Source: Amycolatopsis sp. CA-128772 | Lineage (GTDB): Bacteria > Actinomycetota > Actinomycetes > Mycobacteriales > Pseudonocardiaceae | Direction of reading: 5' to 3' | NCBI RefSeq assembly: GCF_002904295.1 | Contig: NZ_PPHG01000040.1 | Coordinates: 1-64,000 of the forward strand | Length of the DNA stretch: 64,000 nucleotides | Shown: piece after piece, positions 57,165 through 64,000 of the stretch | Position numbering within the stretch: the stretch's first letter is position 1 | How the letters are laid out: every line of letters begins with the position of its first letter | Translations under genes and position numbers: made by a program | The notes under the pieces: generated by a model | Told to the model about the DNA's origin: nothing | Seen by the model: the letters and a program-made list of their open reading frames with translations, nothing else | The model's database searches: none

Positions 57165-58448
57165 TCAGGCCGTGCGGTGGGTCACCGGCTCCAGGGGCAG
57201 GTCGCGGGCCAGTGCGGCCGCCTCGCCGCGGGAACTCACGTCCAGCTTGTCGAGGATGTTGCGGACGTGGAACTTGACCGTGTGCTCGCTGAGCTGCAGC
57301 TGCTCGGCGATCTGCCGGTTGCGCAAGCCTTGGGAGATTCCCGACAACACCTCCAGCTCGCGCGGGTTGAGCCGGTCGAGGGGACGCAGCTCGGGAGGCT
57401 CGGTGACGCCGTGCGGGAGGACAGCCGTGACCGTCGTGCCCCAGCCGGGCACGGCGTCGACCTCCCAATGGCCGCCCAGGGCCGTGAGGCGCTCGGTCAG
57501 GCGCCGCGGCGGGACCGCGTCCGCTACTTCCGGGCAGTCGTCGCGGACGGTGATCCGGAGCAGGGGTCCGTCCACGCGCCAGGACGCCCGCAGGCGCGTG
57601 GTCGTCGGGCGGTCCAACGCGCCGAGCACGAGGCCGCGGGTCAGCGTCCGGGCCGTGTGGGCGATGTCCTGCGGGAGGGACGCGTCGCCGACCGGCGCGG
57701 GCAGGTCGATGTCGGCTTCCGTGTGGCGGACCAGGTCGGCCAGCTGGGTCTTGAGGACCTCGAACGCCGTGTCCACCTGCTCCGCGGATAAGACCTCGTC
57801 GCGGTCGACGACGCCCTTGAGCTCGAGGAGCGCGGCGGCCGCCAGGTCGACCGCGGTGCGGCGGGCGGCGACGTCGGTGAGCCGGCCCGAGCGGAGCACC
57901 GACAGGATCGTGACCAAGGTTGCCGCGTGCGCCTGGCCCAGGTCGGTGATCGCGCGGGCGCGGGCGGACGCTGCCGCGAGGCTGCCGGCCAGGACTTCCG
58001 GCTCCGGGTCCGCCGCGCGCCGGCCCGCGTCGGTGCTGAGGATGTGCCACAGGCGGACCGCCAGGTCCAGTTCCGCGGACGGCGGCTGCGCGGCCTCCGG
58101 CACCACCGCGAGCACCGCGCCCTGGCCGATGGCCGGTTTCGAAGCGAGCAAAACGAGACGGCGTTCGACGCCGCCGAGCACGCCGTCGATCACCAGGGCC
58201 GTGCCCGGCTCGCTGCGGTCGGCCAGCCGCTGCAGCTCGACGCTCGTCACGGCCTGGGTGATCGCTTCGTCGCCGATGACCTTGAGCGGGCTGCGGGGAC
58301 AGTCGCCCGTCTGCATCGCGACCCCGCGGTGCGGGATCAGCCTGCCCAGCTCGGCGGCGAACCGGCTGAGCAGCTGGGACCGCGGGGCCGACAGCACGCG
58401 CTCGACGACGTCCAGCACGTGTCGCGGATCCGACCAGGAGGCGTCCAT
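57165..58448 (-). CDS. LuxR-type regulator with GAF/kinase-like sensor part
   Basis: 427 residues from the ATG at 58448; a GTG nine bases upstream is an alternative. The C-terminal LuxR HTH is clear: LNPRELEVLSGISQGLRNRQIAEQLQLSEHTVKFHVRNIL. Before it lies a histidine-kinase-ATPase-like stretch (GWGTTVTAVLPHG) without a visible complete G-box set, and the N-terminal half is GAF-like or dimerisation helices. Divergent from the quinone-reductase-like gene; upstream of the MFS gene. It may sense a small molecule and control either. Confidence 0.78.
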   Translation of the reverse strand: MDASWSDPRHVLDVVERVLSAPRSQLLSRFAAELGRLIPHRGVAMQTGDCPRSPLKVIGDEAITQAVTSVELQRLADRSEPGTALVIDGVLGGVERRLVLLASKPAIGQGAVLAVVPEAAQPPSAELDLAVRLWHILSTDAGRRAADPEPEVLAGSLAAASARARAITDLGQAHAATLVTILSVLRSGRLTDVAARRTAVDLAAAALLELKGVVDRDEVLSAEQVDTAFEVLKTQLADLVRHTEADIDLPAPVGDASLPQDIAHTARTLTRGLVLGALDRPTTTRLRASWRVDGPLLRITVRDDCPEVADAVPPRRLTERLTALGGHWEVDAVPGWGTTVTAVLPHGVTEPPELRPLDRLNPRELEVLSGISQGLRNRQIAEQLQLSEHTVKFHVRNILDKLDVSSRGEAAALARDLPLEPVTHRTA

Positions 58449-58483
58449 GTCGTCCACGGTAGGCGCGTCCCCGCTCCGGCGAC

Positions 58484-58517
58484 CTGCTCGTCCGGCTAGT
58501 GAACACTGCTCGTCCGG
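58484..58517. promoter_or_regulatory. two 12-bp direct repeats between luxR and the oxidoreductase gene
   Basis: CTGCTCGTCCGG occurs at 58484-58495 and 58506-58517, 22 bases apart (two helical turns), in the divergent intergenic region. A TTGACT at 58544-58549 may be part of the oxidoreductase promoter. The repeats look like binding sites, possibly for the LuxR-type protein. Confidence 0.5.
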
Positions 58518-58602
58518 GCGGTTCGCCGGTTCCGCCGGGCGAGTTGACTTCCCGGGGAGGACATTCGAACCGAACGTCACGAACCGAGGAGCGACCACCA
58601 CC

Positions 58603-59505
58603 ATGCGAGCGATCACCTTCTCCGCGTACGGCGGGCCGGACGTCCTGCAGCTGTCCGAGGTGCCGGTGCCGGAGCCCGGCCCGGGGCAGGTGCGGCTGGC
58701 CGTCCGGGCCGCCGGGATCAACCCGATCGACTGGAAGATCCGCAGCGGCGCCATGCAGCAGAACTTCCAGGTCGCTTTTCCGCACACGCCCGGGCTGGAG
58801 GTGGCCGGGGTCGTCGACGCCGTCGGCGAGGGCGCGGACTTCGCCGTCGGCGACGAGGTGTTCGGCTGGTCCGAGACCGGCGCCTACGCCGAGTACGCGC
58901 TGGCGAAGACCCTCGCGCCGAAGCCCGCGAGCCTCTCGTGGGCGGACGCTGCCGCTCTGCCGGTCGCCGGCGAGACGGCACTTCGCGTCCTCGGACTGCT
59001 CGAGGTCCGCGAAGGCGAGACGCTGCTGATCCACGGCGCCAGCGGCACGGTCGGGCGGTTCGCCGCGCAAGTGGCCGTGGCGCAGGGCGTGACCGTCATC
59101 GGCACCGCCGGCAGCCGGAACCTCGACGACCTCAAGTCGCTCGGCGTCGTTCCGGTGCTCTACGGCGACGACTGGCTGGAGCGGGTCCGGGAGGCGGCGC
59201 CCGGGCCGGTGGACGCCGTGTTCGACGCCGCCGGGCACGGCGTGCTGCCCGGTTCGGTCGAGCTGCGGGGCACGAAGGACCGGGTCGTCACCATCGCCGA
59301 CAGCGCGGCCTTCGAGCTGGGCATCCCCTTCTCGAGTGGCGGCGAGCAGACCCGCGAGGTCCTGACCGGGATCGCCGGCTGGGTGACCGACCGCGGGGTC
59401 CGGATCGCGCAGGGCACGAGCTACCCGCTGGCCGAGGCGGCCGCCGCGCAGGTCGAGAGCGAGGGTGGGCACCCCGGCGGGAAGCTCACGCTCGCTGCCG
59501 GCTGA
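58603..59505 (+). CDS. zinc-independent MDR-family NADPH:quinone-reductase-like oxidoreductase
   Basis: 300 residues from the ATG at 58603. The quinone-oxidoreductase pattern is clear: MRAITFSAYGGPDVLQLSEV, GINPIDWKIRSGAM, HTPGLEVAGVVDAVGEGA. The NADPH motif GASGTVGRFAAQVAVAQG begins the Rossmann fold (about residue 147). Zinc-ligand cysteines of alcohol dehydrogenases are absent, so it reduces quinones or enones. Divergent from the LuxR gene. A terminator hairpin follows. Confidence 0.9.
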   Translation: MRAITFSAYGGPDVLQLSEVPVPEPGPGQVRLAVRAAGINPIDWKIRSGAMQQNFQVAFPHTPGLEVAGVVDAVGEGADFAVGDEVFGWSETGAYAEYALAKTLAPKPASLSWADAAALPVAGETALRVLGLLEVREGETLLIHGASGTVGRFAAQVAVAQGVTVIGTAGSRNLDDLKSLGVVPVLYGDDWLERVREAAPGPVDAVFDAAGHGVLPGSVELRGTKDRVVTIADSAAFELGIPFSSGGEQTREVLTGIAGWVTDRGVRIAQGTSYPLAEAAAAQVESEGGHPGGKLTLAAG

Positions 59506-59516
59506 ATCGGCGAGAT

Positions 59517-59555
59517 GAACGGGCCCGTCGCCGAATTTCGGCAACGGGCCCGTTC
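59517..59555 (+). terminator. terminator after the quinone-reductase-like gene
   Basis: GAACGGGCCCGT (59517-59528) pairs with ACGGGCCCGTTC (59544-59555), extended by GCCGA/TCGGC inside. Confidence 0.8.
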
Positions 59556-59646
59556 GCGACGAGAACACTTCCGAGCCGGAGCTCGACAGCGAACGGCCGG
59601 CGCTCCCGATCCGGGCCTGCCACCGGATCGCGGCGGCAGGCCCGGA

Positions 59647-60525
59647 TCACTTCGCGGGAGGCGAAGCCACCAGTGCGCGGCTCGGCGTCCGGCGCCTGCG
59701 CTGCGCCGGGATCCGGACCGTGCCCAGCGCGGAATGGACCGCTGCCTCGGCGAGGGCCGCCAGTTCCCGCCTGGTTTCCGCGCGGCCCGGTGCGATCTCC
59801 GGGCAGATGTGGATCTCGAGCACCAAGCCGCGCAGAGCCGCGACCCGGCGCAGCGACGCGATCAGGGATTCCGGGCCGATGAACGCCGGGCGGCTGGTCT
59901 CGCGGCCGTCCGCGAGGCGGTAGCGCAACGCGATCGGGCGGACCGGGACGCCGCCGTCGATCGCCGCCTGGAACGTCGCCGTCGTGAACCGGCCCGAGGC
60001 CAGGCCGCACCACGTCGTGCCCTCCGGGGTGACGCTCACCAGAGCGCCCGTGCGCAACGCTTCGGCCAGGGACGCCATCGTGGCCGGCAGGGTCGTCAGC
60101 CGCTCGCGGTCGAGGAAGATGCTGCCGCCGCGGCGGACCAGGCCGCCGAGCACGGGCCAGCCCGCGATTTCCTTCTTCGCCAGCGCGCGCATCGGGCGCA
60201 ACGCGTTGATCGCGACGATGTCCAGCCACGAGATGTGGTTGTTGACCACCAGTGCCCCACGGCCGGTGGGGGCCCTCAGGAAGTCCGCGCCGCCGCGGAT
60301 GTCCAGCCGGACGCCGAACGCCCGGAGCACGCCGAGGAAGATCAGCCGGAGGAGACGTTCGCGGCCCGGTGCCACCAGCAGCAGCGGTGCCGACAGCAGC
60401 GCCGCGAGAACAACGGTGATCGCCGCCGCGAAGCGCAGGATCCGGCGCGGGAAACCGACCACCGGGTCGTCGGCGGTGAGGCAGCCGTCGCCGCACGGCG
60501 AGGCCGGCATCCAGGCGTGGCTCAT
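59647..60525 (-). CDS. 1-acyl-glycerol-3-phosphate acyltransferase-like protein (OlsA/PlsC-type)
   Basis: 292 residues from the ATG at 60525. The acyltransferase motif HX4D is in LVVNNHISWLDIVAINAL, preceded by a membrane segment (ILRFAAAITVVLAALLSAPLLLVAP); GGSIFLDRERL and SVTPEGTTWCG are the other PlsC motifs. It transfers an acyl chain to a lysolipid at the membrane. Start overlaps the upstream GNAT-like acyltransferase stop (ATGA), the arrangement seen for ornithine-lipid synthesis genes. Confidence 0.85.
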   Translation of the reverse strand: MSHAWMPASPCGDGCLTADDPVVGFPRRILRFAAAITVVLAALLSAPLLLVAPGRERLLRLIFLGVLRAFGVRLDIRGGADFLRAPTGRGALVVNNHISWLDIVAINALRPMRALAKKEIAGWPVLGGLVRRGGSIFLDRERLTTLPATMASLAEALRTGALVSVTPEGTTWCGLASGRFTTATFQAAIDGGVPVRPIALRYRLADGRETSRPAFIGPESLIASLRRVAALRGLVLEIHICPEIAPGRAETRRELAALAEAAVHSALGTVRIPAQRRRRTPSRALVASPPAK

Positions 60526-61310
60526 GACTGGGCCCCGAGGAAGAACTTCAGGTACCGCTCGTCGACGTTCTGCAGGTCCAGCAGGACGAAGAAGTCCGCG
60601 ACGCCGAAATCGACGTCGAGCGCGGGCGGTCCGCAGACCTTCGCGCCGAGCCGGACGTAGCCCTTGATCAGTGGCGGCAAAGTTGCCCGCGCCGGGCGCT
60701 CGATGCCCGAGGCATCCCACGGGATCAACGGCGACACGCGCGTGGCCTCGTCGGAGTAGTGCTTGGCGCGCAGGACGTCCCACACGCCGGCGGCGAAGGA
60801 GCCGTCGCCGACCAGCGGGACCGAGGCGCAGCCGGCGAGGTAGCGGTGGCCGGAGAGCAGCATGTAGCGGGCGATCCCGGCCCAGACCAGGCTGACGACG
60901 GCGCCGCTGCGGTGGTCCGGGTGGACGCACGACCGGCCGGTCTCGACCAGCGACGGCCGCAGGGCGTCGAGCTCGCCCAGGTGGAATTCACTGTCGGCGT
61001 ACAGTTTCCCGGCTTGGACGGCACGTTCCGGCGGCAGCATCCGGTAGCAGCCGACGATTTCGCCCGTGTTGTCGTCGCGGACCACGAGGTGGTCGCAGAA
61101 CTCGTCGAACTCGTCGATGTCGAGACCGGGCCGCGGGGAGTGCAGGCGCGCACCCATTTCCTCGGCGAAAACCCGGTGCCGCAGTTTCTGCGCCGCGACC
61201 ACTTCGTCGTTCGCGTGCGCGACGAGAAGCGAGTACCGGGGGGCGTCGGCGGGGAGCTGGGCACCCGCCTGATCAGTGCTGACGAGGAGCTGTGACGTCG
61301 TCATGGTCAA
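60522..61310 (-). CDS. GNAT-type N-acyltransferase, OlsB-like
   Basis: 262 residues (a second ATG lies six bases in). It matches the hemolysin-like/OlsB group: AAQKLRHRVFAEEMGARLHS, FDEFCDHLVVRDDNTGEIVGCYRML, ETGRSCVHPDHRSGAVVSLVW and YLAGCASVPL. OlsB N-acylates ornithine with a 3-hydroxyacyl-ACP; OlsA then adds the second chain. The coupled PlsC-like gene supports an ornithine-lipid-type product. No biochemical proof from sequence. Confidence 0.75.
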   Translation of the reverse strand: MTMTTSQLLVSTDQAGAQLPADAPRYSLLVAHANDEVVAAQKLRHRVFAEEMGARLHSPRPGLDIDEFDEFCDHLVVRDDNTGEIVGCYRMLPPERAVQAGKLYADSEFHLGELDALRPSLVETGRSCVHPDHRSGAVVSLVWAGIARYMLLSGHRYLAGCASVPLVGDGSFAAGVWDVLRAKHYSDEATRVSPLIPWDASGIERPARATLPPLIKGYVRLGAKVCGPPALDVDFGVADFFVLLDLQNVDERYLKFFLGAQS

Positions 61311-61404
61311 GGTGTACCGGCGCGGAGGAAGCCGCGGAGAGTGCGATCCGATGACCGATCAGTGCACGTTCAGTGAATGGCGGGTTCTGTGTCCCGAAAA
61401 CGCC

Positions 61405-61440
61405 CGAAGGGCCTTCCGGGAGCTCGCGGAAGGCCCTTCG
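61405..61440 (-). terminator. etfA terminator
   Basis: CGAAGGGCCTTCCG (61405-61418) and CGGAAGGCCCTTCG (61427-61440) pair perfectly with an eight-base loop, 11 bases past the etfA stop. Confidence 0.9.
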
Positions 61441-61451
61441 TGAGACCAGGC

Positions 61452-62411
61452 TCAGCCCTTGCGCTTCTCGACCGCCTCGGTCAGCTGCGGCGCGACGGTG
61501 AACAGGTCGCCGACGATGCCGAAGTCGGCGATCTCGAAGATCGGCGCCTCCGCGTCCTTGTTGACGGCGATGATCGTCTTCGACGTCTGCATGCCGGCGC
61601 GGTGCTGGATCGCGCCGGAGATGCCGAGCGCGATGTACAGCTGCGGCGACACGGTCTTGCCGGTCTGGCCCACCTGGAACTGCGCCGGGTAGTAACCGGA
61701 GTCGACCGCGGCACGCGAGGCGCCGACAGCCGCGCCGAGCGCGTCGGCCAGCTTCTCGACGACGTCGAACTTCTCCGCCGAGCCGACACCGCGGCCGCCG
61801 GAGACCACGATGGAGGCTTCGGTCAGCTCGGGACGGTCACCGCCGGTCACCGGCTCGACGCCGGTGATCTTGGTGGCCTTCGCCGCGTCGACGGCGGGGA
61901 TCTCGACGGTCTCCTCGGCCGCCGCGCCCTCGGCCGGCTCGGCCTCGACCGCACCCGGGCGGATGGAGACGACCGGCGCACCCTTCGCGGACTTGGACTT
62001 GACCGAGAACGCGCCACCGAAGATGGACTGGTCGATGACGCCGTCGCCGTTGACGCCCACGGCGTCGTAGATCAGGCCGGAGCCCAGGCGCACGGCCAGG
62101 CGGGCGGCGACCTCCTTGCCCTCACCGCTGGCGGTGACGAGCACGGCCGCCGGGGACGCCTGCTGCGCGAGCGCGGCGAGCACGTCGACCTTGGGTGTGA
62201 CCAGGTAGTTCGCGGCGTCGTCGCCTTCCGCGACATACACCTTGGCGGCGCCGTGCGACGCCAGCGCCTGCTTCGCCTTGGCGGCGGTCCCGGTCGGGCC
62301 GACGACGACGGCCGACGGCTCACCGAGGGCGCGGGCGGCGGTCAGCAGCTCGAGCGTGACCTTCTTGACCTCACCGTCGACGTGGTCGACGAGGACGAGT
62401 ACTTCAGCCAT
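61452..62411 (-). CDS. etfA: electron transfer flavoprotein alpha subunit
   Basis: 319 residues from the ATG at 62411. EtfA binds FAD and carries electrons from acyl-CoA and other dehydrogenases to the quinone pool. The C-terminal FAD domain is complete: [58 protein letters not shown] and [19 protein letters not shown]. It follows etfB by 29 bases and ends at a strong terminator. Confidence 0.96.
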   Translation of the reverse strand: MAEVLVLVDHVDGEVKKVTLELLTAARALGEPSAVVVGPTGTAAKAKQALASHGAAKVYVAEGDDAANYLVTPKVDVLAALAQQASPAAVLVTASGEGKEVAARLAVRLGSGLIYDAVGVNGDGVIDQSIFGGAFSVKSKSAKGAPVVSIRPGAVEAEPAEGAAAEETVEIPAVDAAKATKITGVEPVTGGDRPELTEASIVVSGGRGVGSAEKFDVVEKLADALGAAVGASRAAVDSGYYPAQFQVGQTGKTVSPQLYIALGISGAIQHRAGMQTSKTIIAVNKDAEAPIFEIADFGIVGDLFTVAPQLTEAVEKRKG

Positions 62412-62440
62412 GTTCTTGTTTCCTCCTCGAAGAGCCGTTG

Positions 62441-63226
62441 TCAGATGAGCTTCTGGCCGACCAGGTACTCGGCGACCTTGGTGCCGCCGTCGCCCTCGTC
62501 TTCGGCCTTCTCGCCGGCGGTGCGCGGCGGCTTCGGCGAGGATTCGGTCACGGCGGACCACGCGTTGCCGAGGCCGACCTCGCCCGCGTCGACGCCCAGG
62601 TCGGCGATGGTGAACTTCTCGACCGGCTTCTTCTTGGCGGCCATGATGCCCTTGAACGACGGGTAGCGCGGCTCGTTGATCTTCTCGCCGACGCTCACGA
62701 TCGCGGGCAGGCTCGCCTCGAGGTGGGTCAGGCCGTCCTCGGTCTCCCGGGTGGCCTTGATCGTCGAACCGTCGACGGTCAGCTCACGCACGTAGGTGAC
62801 CTGCGGCAGGCCCAGCAGCTCGGCGAGGATCGCCGGGATGGCGCCACCGCGGCCGTCGGAGGACTCGTTGCCGGCGATGACCAGGTCGAAGCCCTCGACC
62901 TTGGCGATGGCGGCGGCGAGCACCTTGGCGGTGGCGATCGCGTCGGAGCCGTGCAGCGCCTCGTCGGAGACGTGGATGGCCTTGTCGGCGCCCATGGACA
63001 GGGCCTTGCGGATGGCGTCGGTCGCGCGGTCGGGGCCCACCGAGATCACGGTGACCTCGCCCTCGCCGGCTTCCTTGATCTTCAGCGCTTCTTCGACGGC
63101 CTTCTCGTTGATCTCGTCGAGCACGGCGTCGGCGGATTCGCGGTCAAGGGTGTGGTCGGACCCGTTGAGCTTCCGCTCCGAGTAGGTGTCCGGTACCTGC
63201 TTGACCAGGACGACGATGTTGGTCAT
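62441..63226 (-). CDS. etfB: electron transfer flavoprotein beta subunit
   Basis: 261 residues. NIVVLVKQVPDTYSERKLNG opens the fold; LVIAGNESSDGRGGAIPAILAELLGLPQVTYV is the conserved AMP/FAD-interacting part. Forms a heterodimer with EtfA. First gene of etfB-etfA, divergent from the degV-type gene. Confidence 0.96.
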   Translation of the reverse strand: MTNIVVLVKQVPDTYSERKLNGSDHTLDRESADAVLDEINEKAVEEALKIKEAGEGEVTVISVGPDRATDAIRKALSMGADKAIHVSDEALHGSDAIATAKVLAAAIAKVEGFDLVIAGNESSDGRGGAIPAILAELLGLPQVTYVRELTVDGSTIKATRETEDGLTHLEASLPAIVSVGEKINEPRYPSFKGIMAAKKKPVEKFTIADLGVDAGEVGLGNAWSAVTESSPKPPRTAGEKAEDEGDGGTKVAEYLVGQKLI

Positions 63227-63469
63227 GGGTCTGCTTCGACCTCCCGGTTCGTGGCCCGCGGTCGACCACGGGACAGTGCTCTACTGGCCGGTAGATTAGG
63301 GCCATTCCGCCGCCACGACCCGTCGAGGTGACGCCATTCACCTGGATGCGCAATCTATTGGGACGATTGTCCCGGTAGTTGACCGGTTACCCCACCCGAA
63401 CTGCCGTTCGTCCAATCGGACCAACCACGGCCTACTCGCGGTGGGTCCCAGGCATTAACCTCCCCCACC

Positions 63470-64000
63470 ATGCCCGCGCGCATCGCCGTCATCACCGACT
63501 CGAGCTCCTGCCTTCCCGACCTCGTCGCATCCCGCTGGGCCATCGGCGTCGTCCAGATCCAGATGAGCCTGGGAAACCACTACGACGACGAGAACCGCTT
63601 CGACCGCGGCGAAGTGATCGACGCCATGAGAGCCGGGCAGGTGATCACCACGGCGCCCCCGGACCCGGGGGCGTTCTTCTGGACCTACCAGGAAGCGGCC
63701 GCCTCCGGCGCGACCGCCATCGTCAGCGTCCACATCTCCGGCCGCATGTCCGACACCGTCCGCGCGGCCCGGGAGGCCGCCCAGCAGGTCCGCATCCCGG
63801 TGCACGTCCTCGACAGCCGGACCACCGGCATGAGCCTCGGCTTCGCCGCCGTGTCCGCCGCGCGGGCGGCCGCGGCCGGGGCGGACGCCACCCGCGTCAT
63901 CGAAGCCGCCGAGCGCCGGTGCACCACGAGCACCGAGTTCATCTACGTCGACACGCTCGAGTACCTGCGCCGCGGCGGCCGGATCGGTGCCGCGCAGGCC
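63470..64000 (+). CDS. DegV-family fatty-acid-binding protein, 5' part
   Basis: Starts at the ATG at 63470 and is open to the window edge (177 codons, no stop), so the gene is truncated here. Motifs of DegV are visible: IAVITDSSSCLPDLVA, TTAPPDPGAFFWTY, VSVHISGRMSDTVRAAREAA, VLDSRTTGMSLGFA and YVDTLEYLRRGGRIG. The two segments around the TDS and SG motifs bind a fatty acid carboxylate. Such proteins act as FakB-type carriers for fatty acid kinase. Divergent from etfB. Confidence 0.9.
   Translation, partial: MPARIAVITDSSSCLPDLVASRWAIGVVQIQMSLGNHYDDENRFDRGEVIDAMRAGQVITTAPPDPGAFFWTYQEAAASGATAIVSVHISGRMSDTVRAAREAAQQVRIPVHVLDSRTTGMSLGFAAVSAARAAAAGADATRVIEAAERRCTTSTEFIYVDTLEYLRRGGRIGAAQA

Noticed and set aside
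57121..59568. Upstream extension of the MFS frame over the LuxR and quinone-reductase genes
   Set aside because: The extension is antisense or out of frame to motif-bearing genes; the MFS protein starts normally at 57120.

Overview
This window comes from a high-GC actinobacterium, most probably Amycolatopsis or a close Pseudonocardiaceae relative. The evidence is the strong G/C bias at third codon positions, frequent GTG starts, Lsr2-type nucleoid proteins, DUF397 and DUF222 proteins, apparently leaderless leader-peptide genes, and a core gene order that (from memory) matches the leuB-serA-ilvBNC-gatCAB-ligA-mnmA-etfBA stretch of Mycobacterium tuberculosis. Nothing points to a plasmid or prophage, and no CRISPR array, insertion sequence or rRNA was seen.

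Left part (1-10.4 kb): an accessory segment bounded by two paralogous lsr2 genes (525-938 and 9613-10005) that share a promoter/leader motif. Between them lie a FAD oxidoreductase/membrane protein/TetR operon with a perfect palindromic operator over its promoter, a decayed GH54 arabinofuranosidase, a sugar isomerase-like gene behind a LacI-type operator, and an HTH/NB-ARC/TPR regulator. A 40-bp tandem repeat and two tRNA genes (Glu-CTC, Gln-CTG) follow.

Middle (10.8-33.6 kb): branched-chain amino acid and serine biosynthesis. cimA and the ilvBNC operon are each preceded by a small leader-peptide gene (Ile-rich before cimA, Leu/Val-containing before ilvB), mutually complementary segments and a terminator, so both look controlled by ribosome-mediated attenuation. 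leuB, serA and ilvD are nearby. Interleaved are a secreted subtilase, a TetR/LLM-oxidoreductase pair with a decayed second LLM gene, an ankyrin-repeat protein, a duplicated SnoaL-like protein and a DUF397 protein.

Right-middle (33.6-49 kb): a VOC protein with two tandem operators, DoxX, a hydroxyacid dehydrogenase, a PQQ-dehydrogenase-like lipoprotein, a cupin/Gfo-Idh pair behind a second LacI-type palindrome, then gatCAB (Gln-tRNA amidotransferase; fits the tRNA-Gln gene), an ACT protein, ligA and a methionine-synthase-like protein.

Right end (49-64 kb): scramblase-like protein, MBL hydrolase, two related acetyltransferases, a DUF222 protein whose HNH core looks degenerate, the tRNA-thiolation pair iscS/mnmA, an MFS exporter, a LuxR-type regulator divergent from a quinone-reductase-like gene, a coupled acyltransferase pair resembling ornithine-lipid synthesis, the electron-transfer flavoprotein genes etfB-etfA, and the start of a DegV gene running off the window.

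The most interesting items are the Ile attenuator of cimA and its parallel at ilvB, the paired lsr2 genes with a conserved leader, the distributed LacI-type palindromes, and several recently decayed genes.
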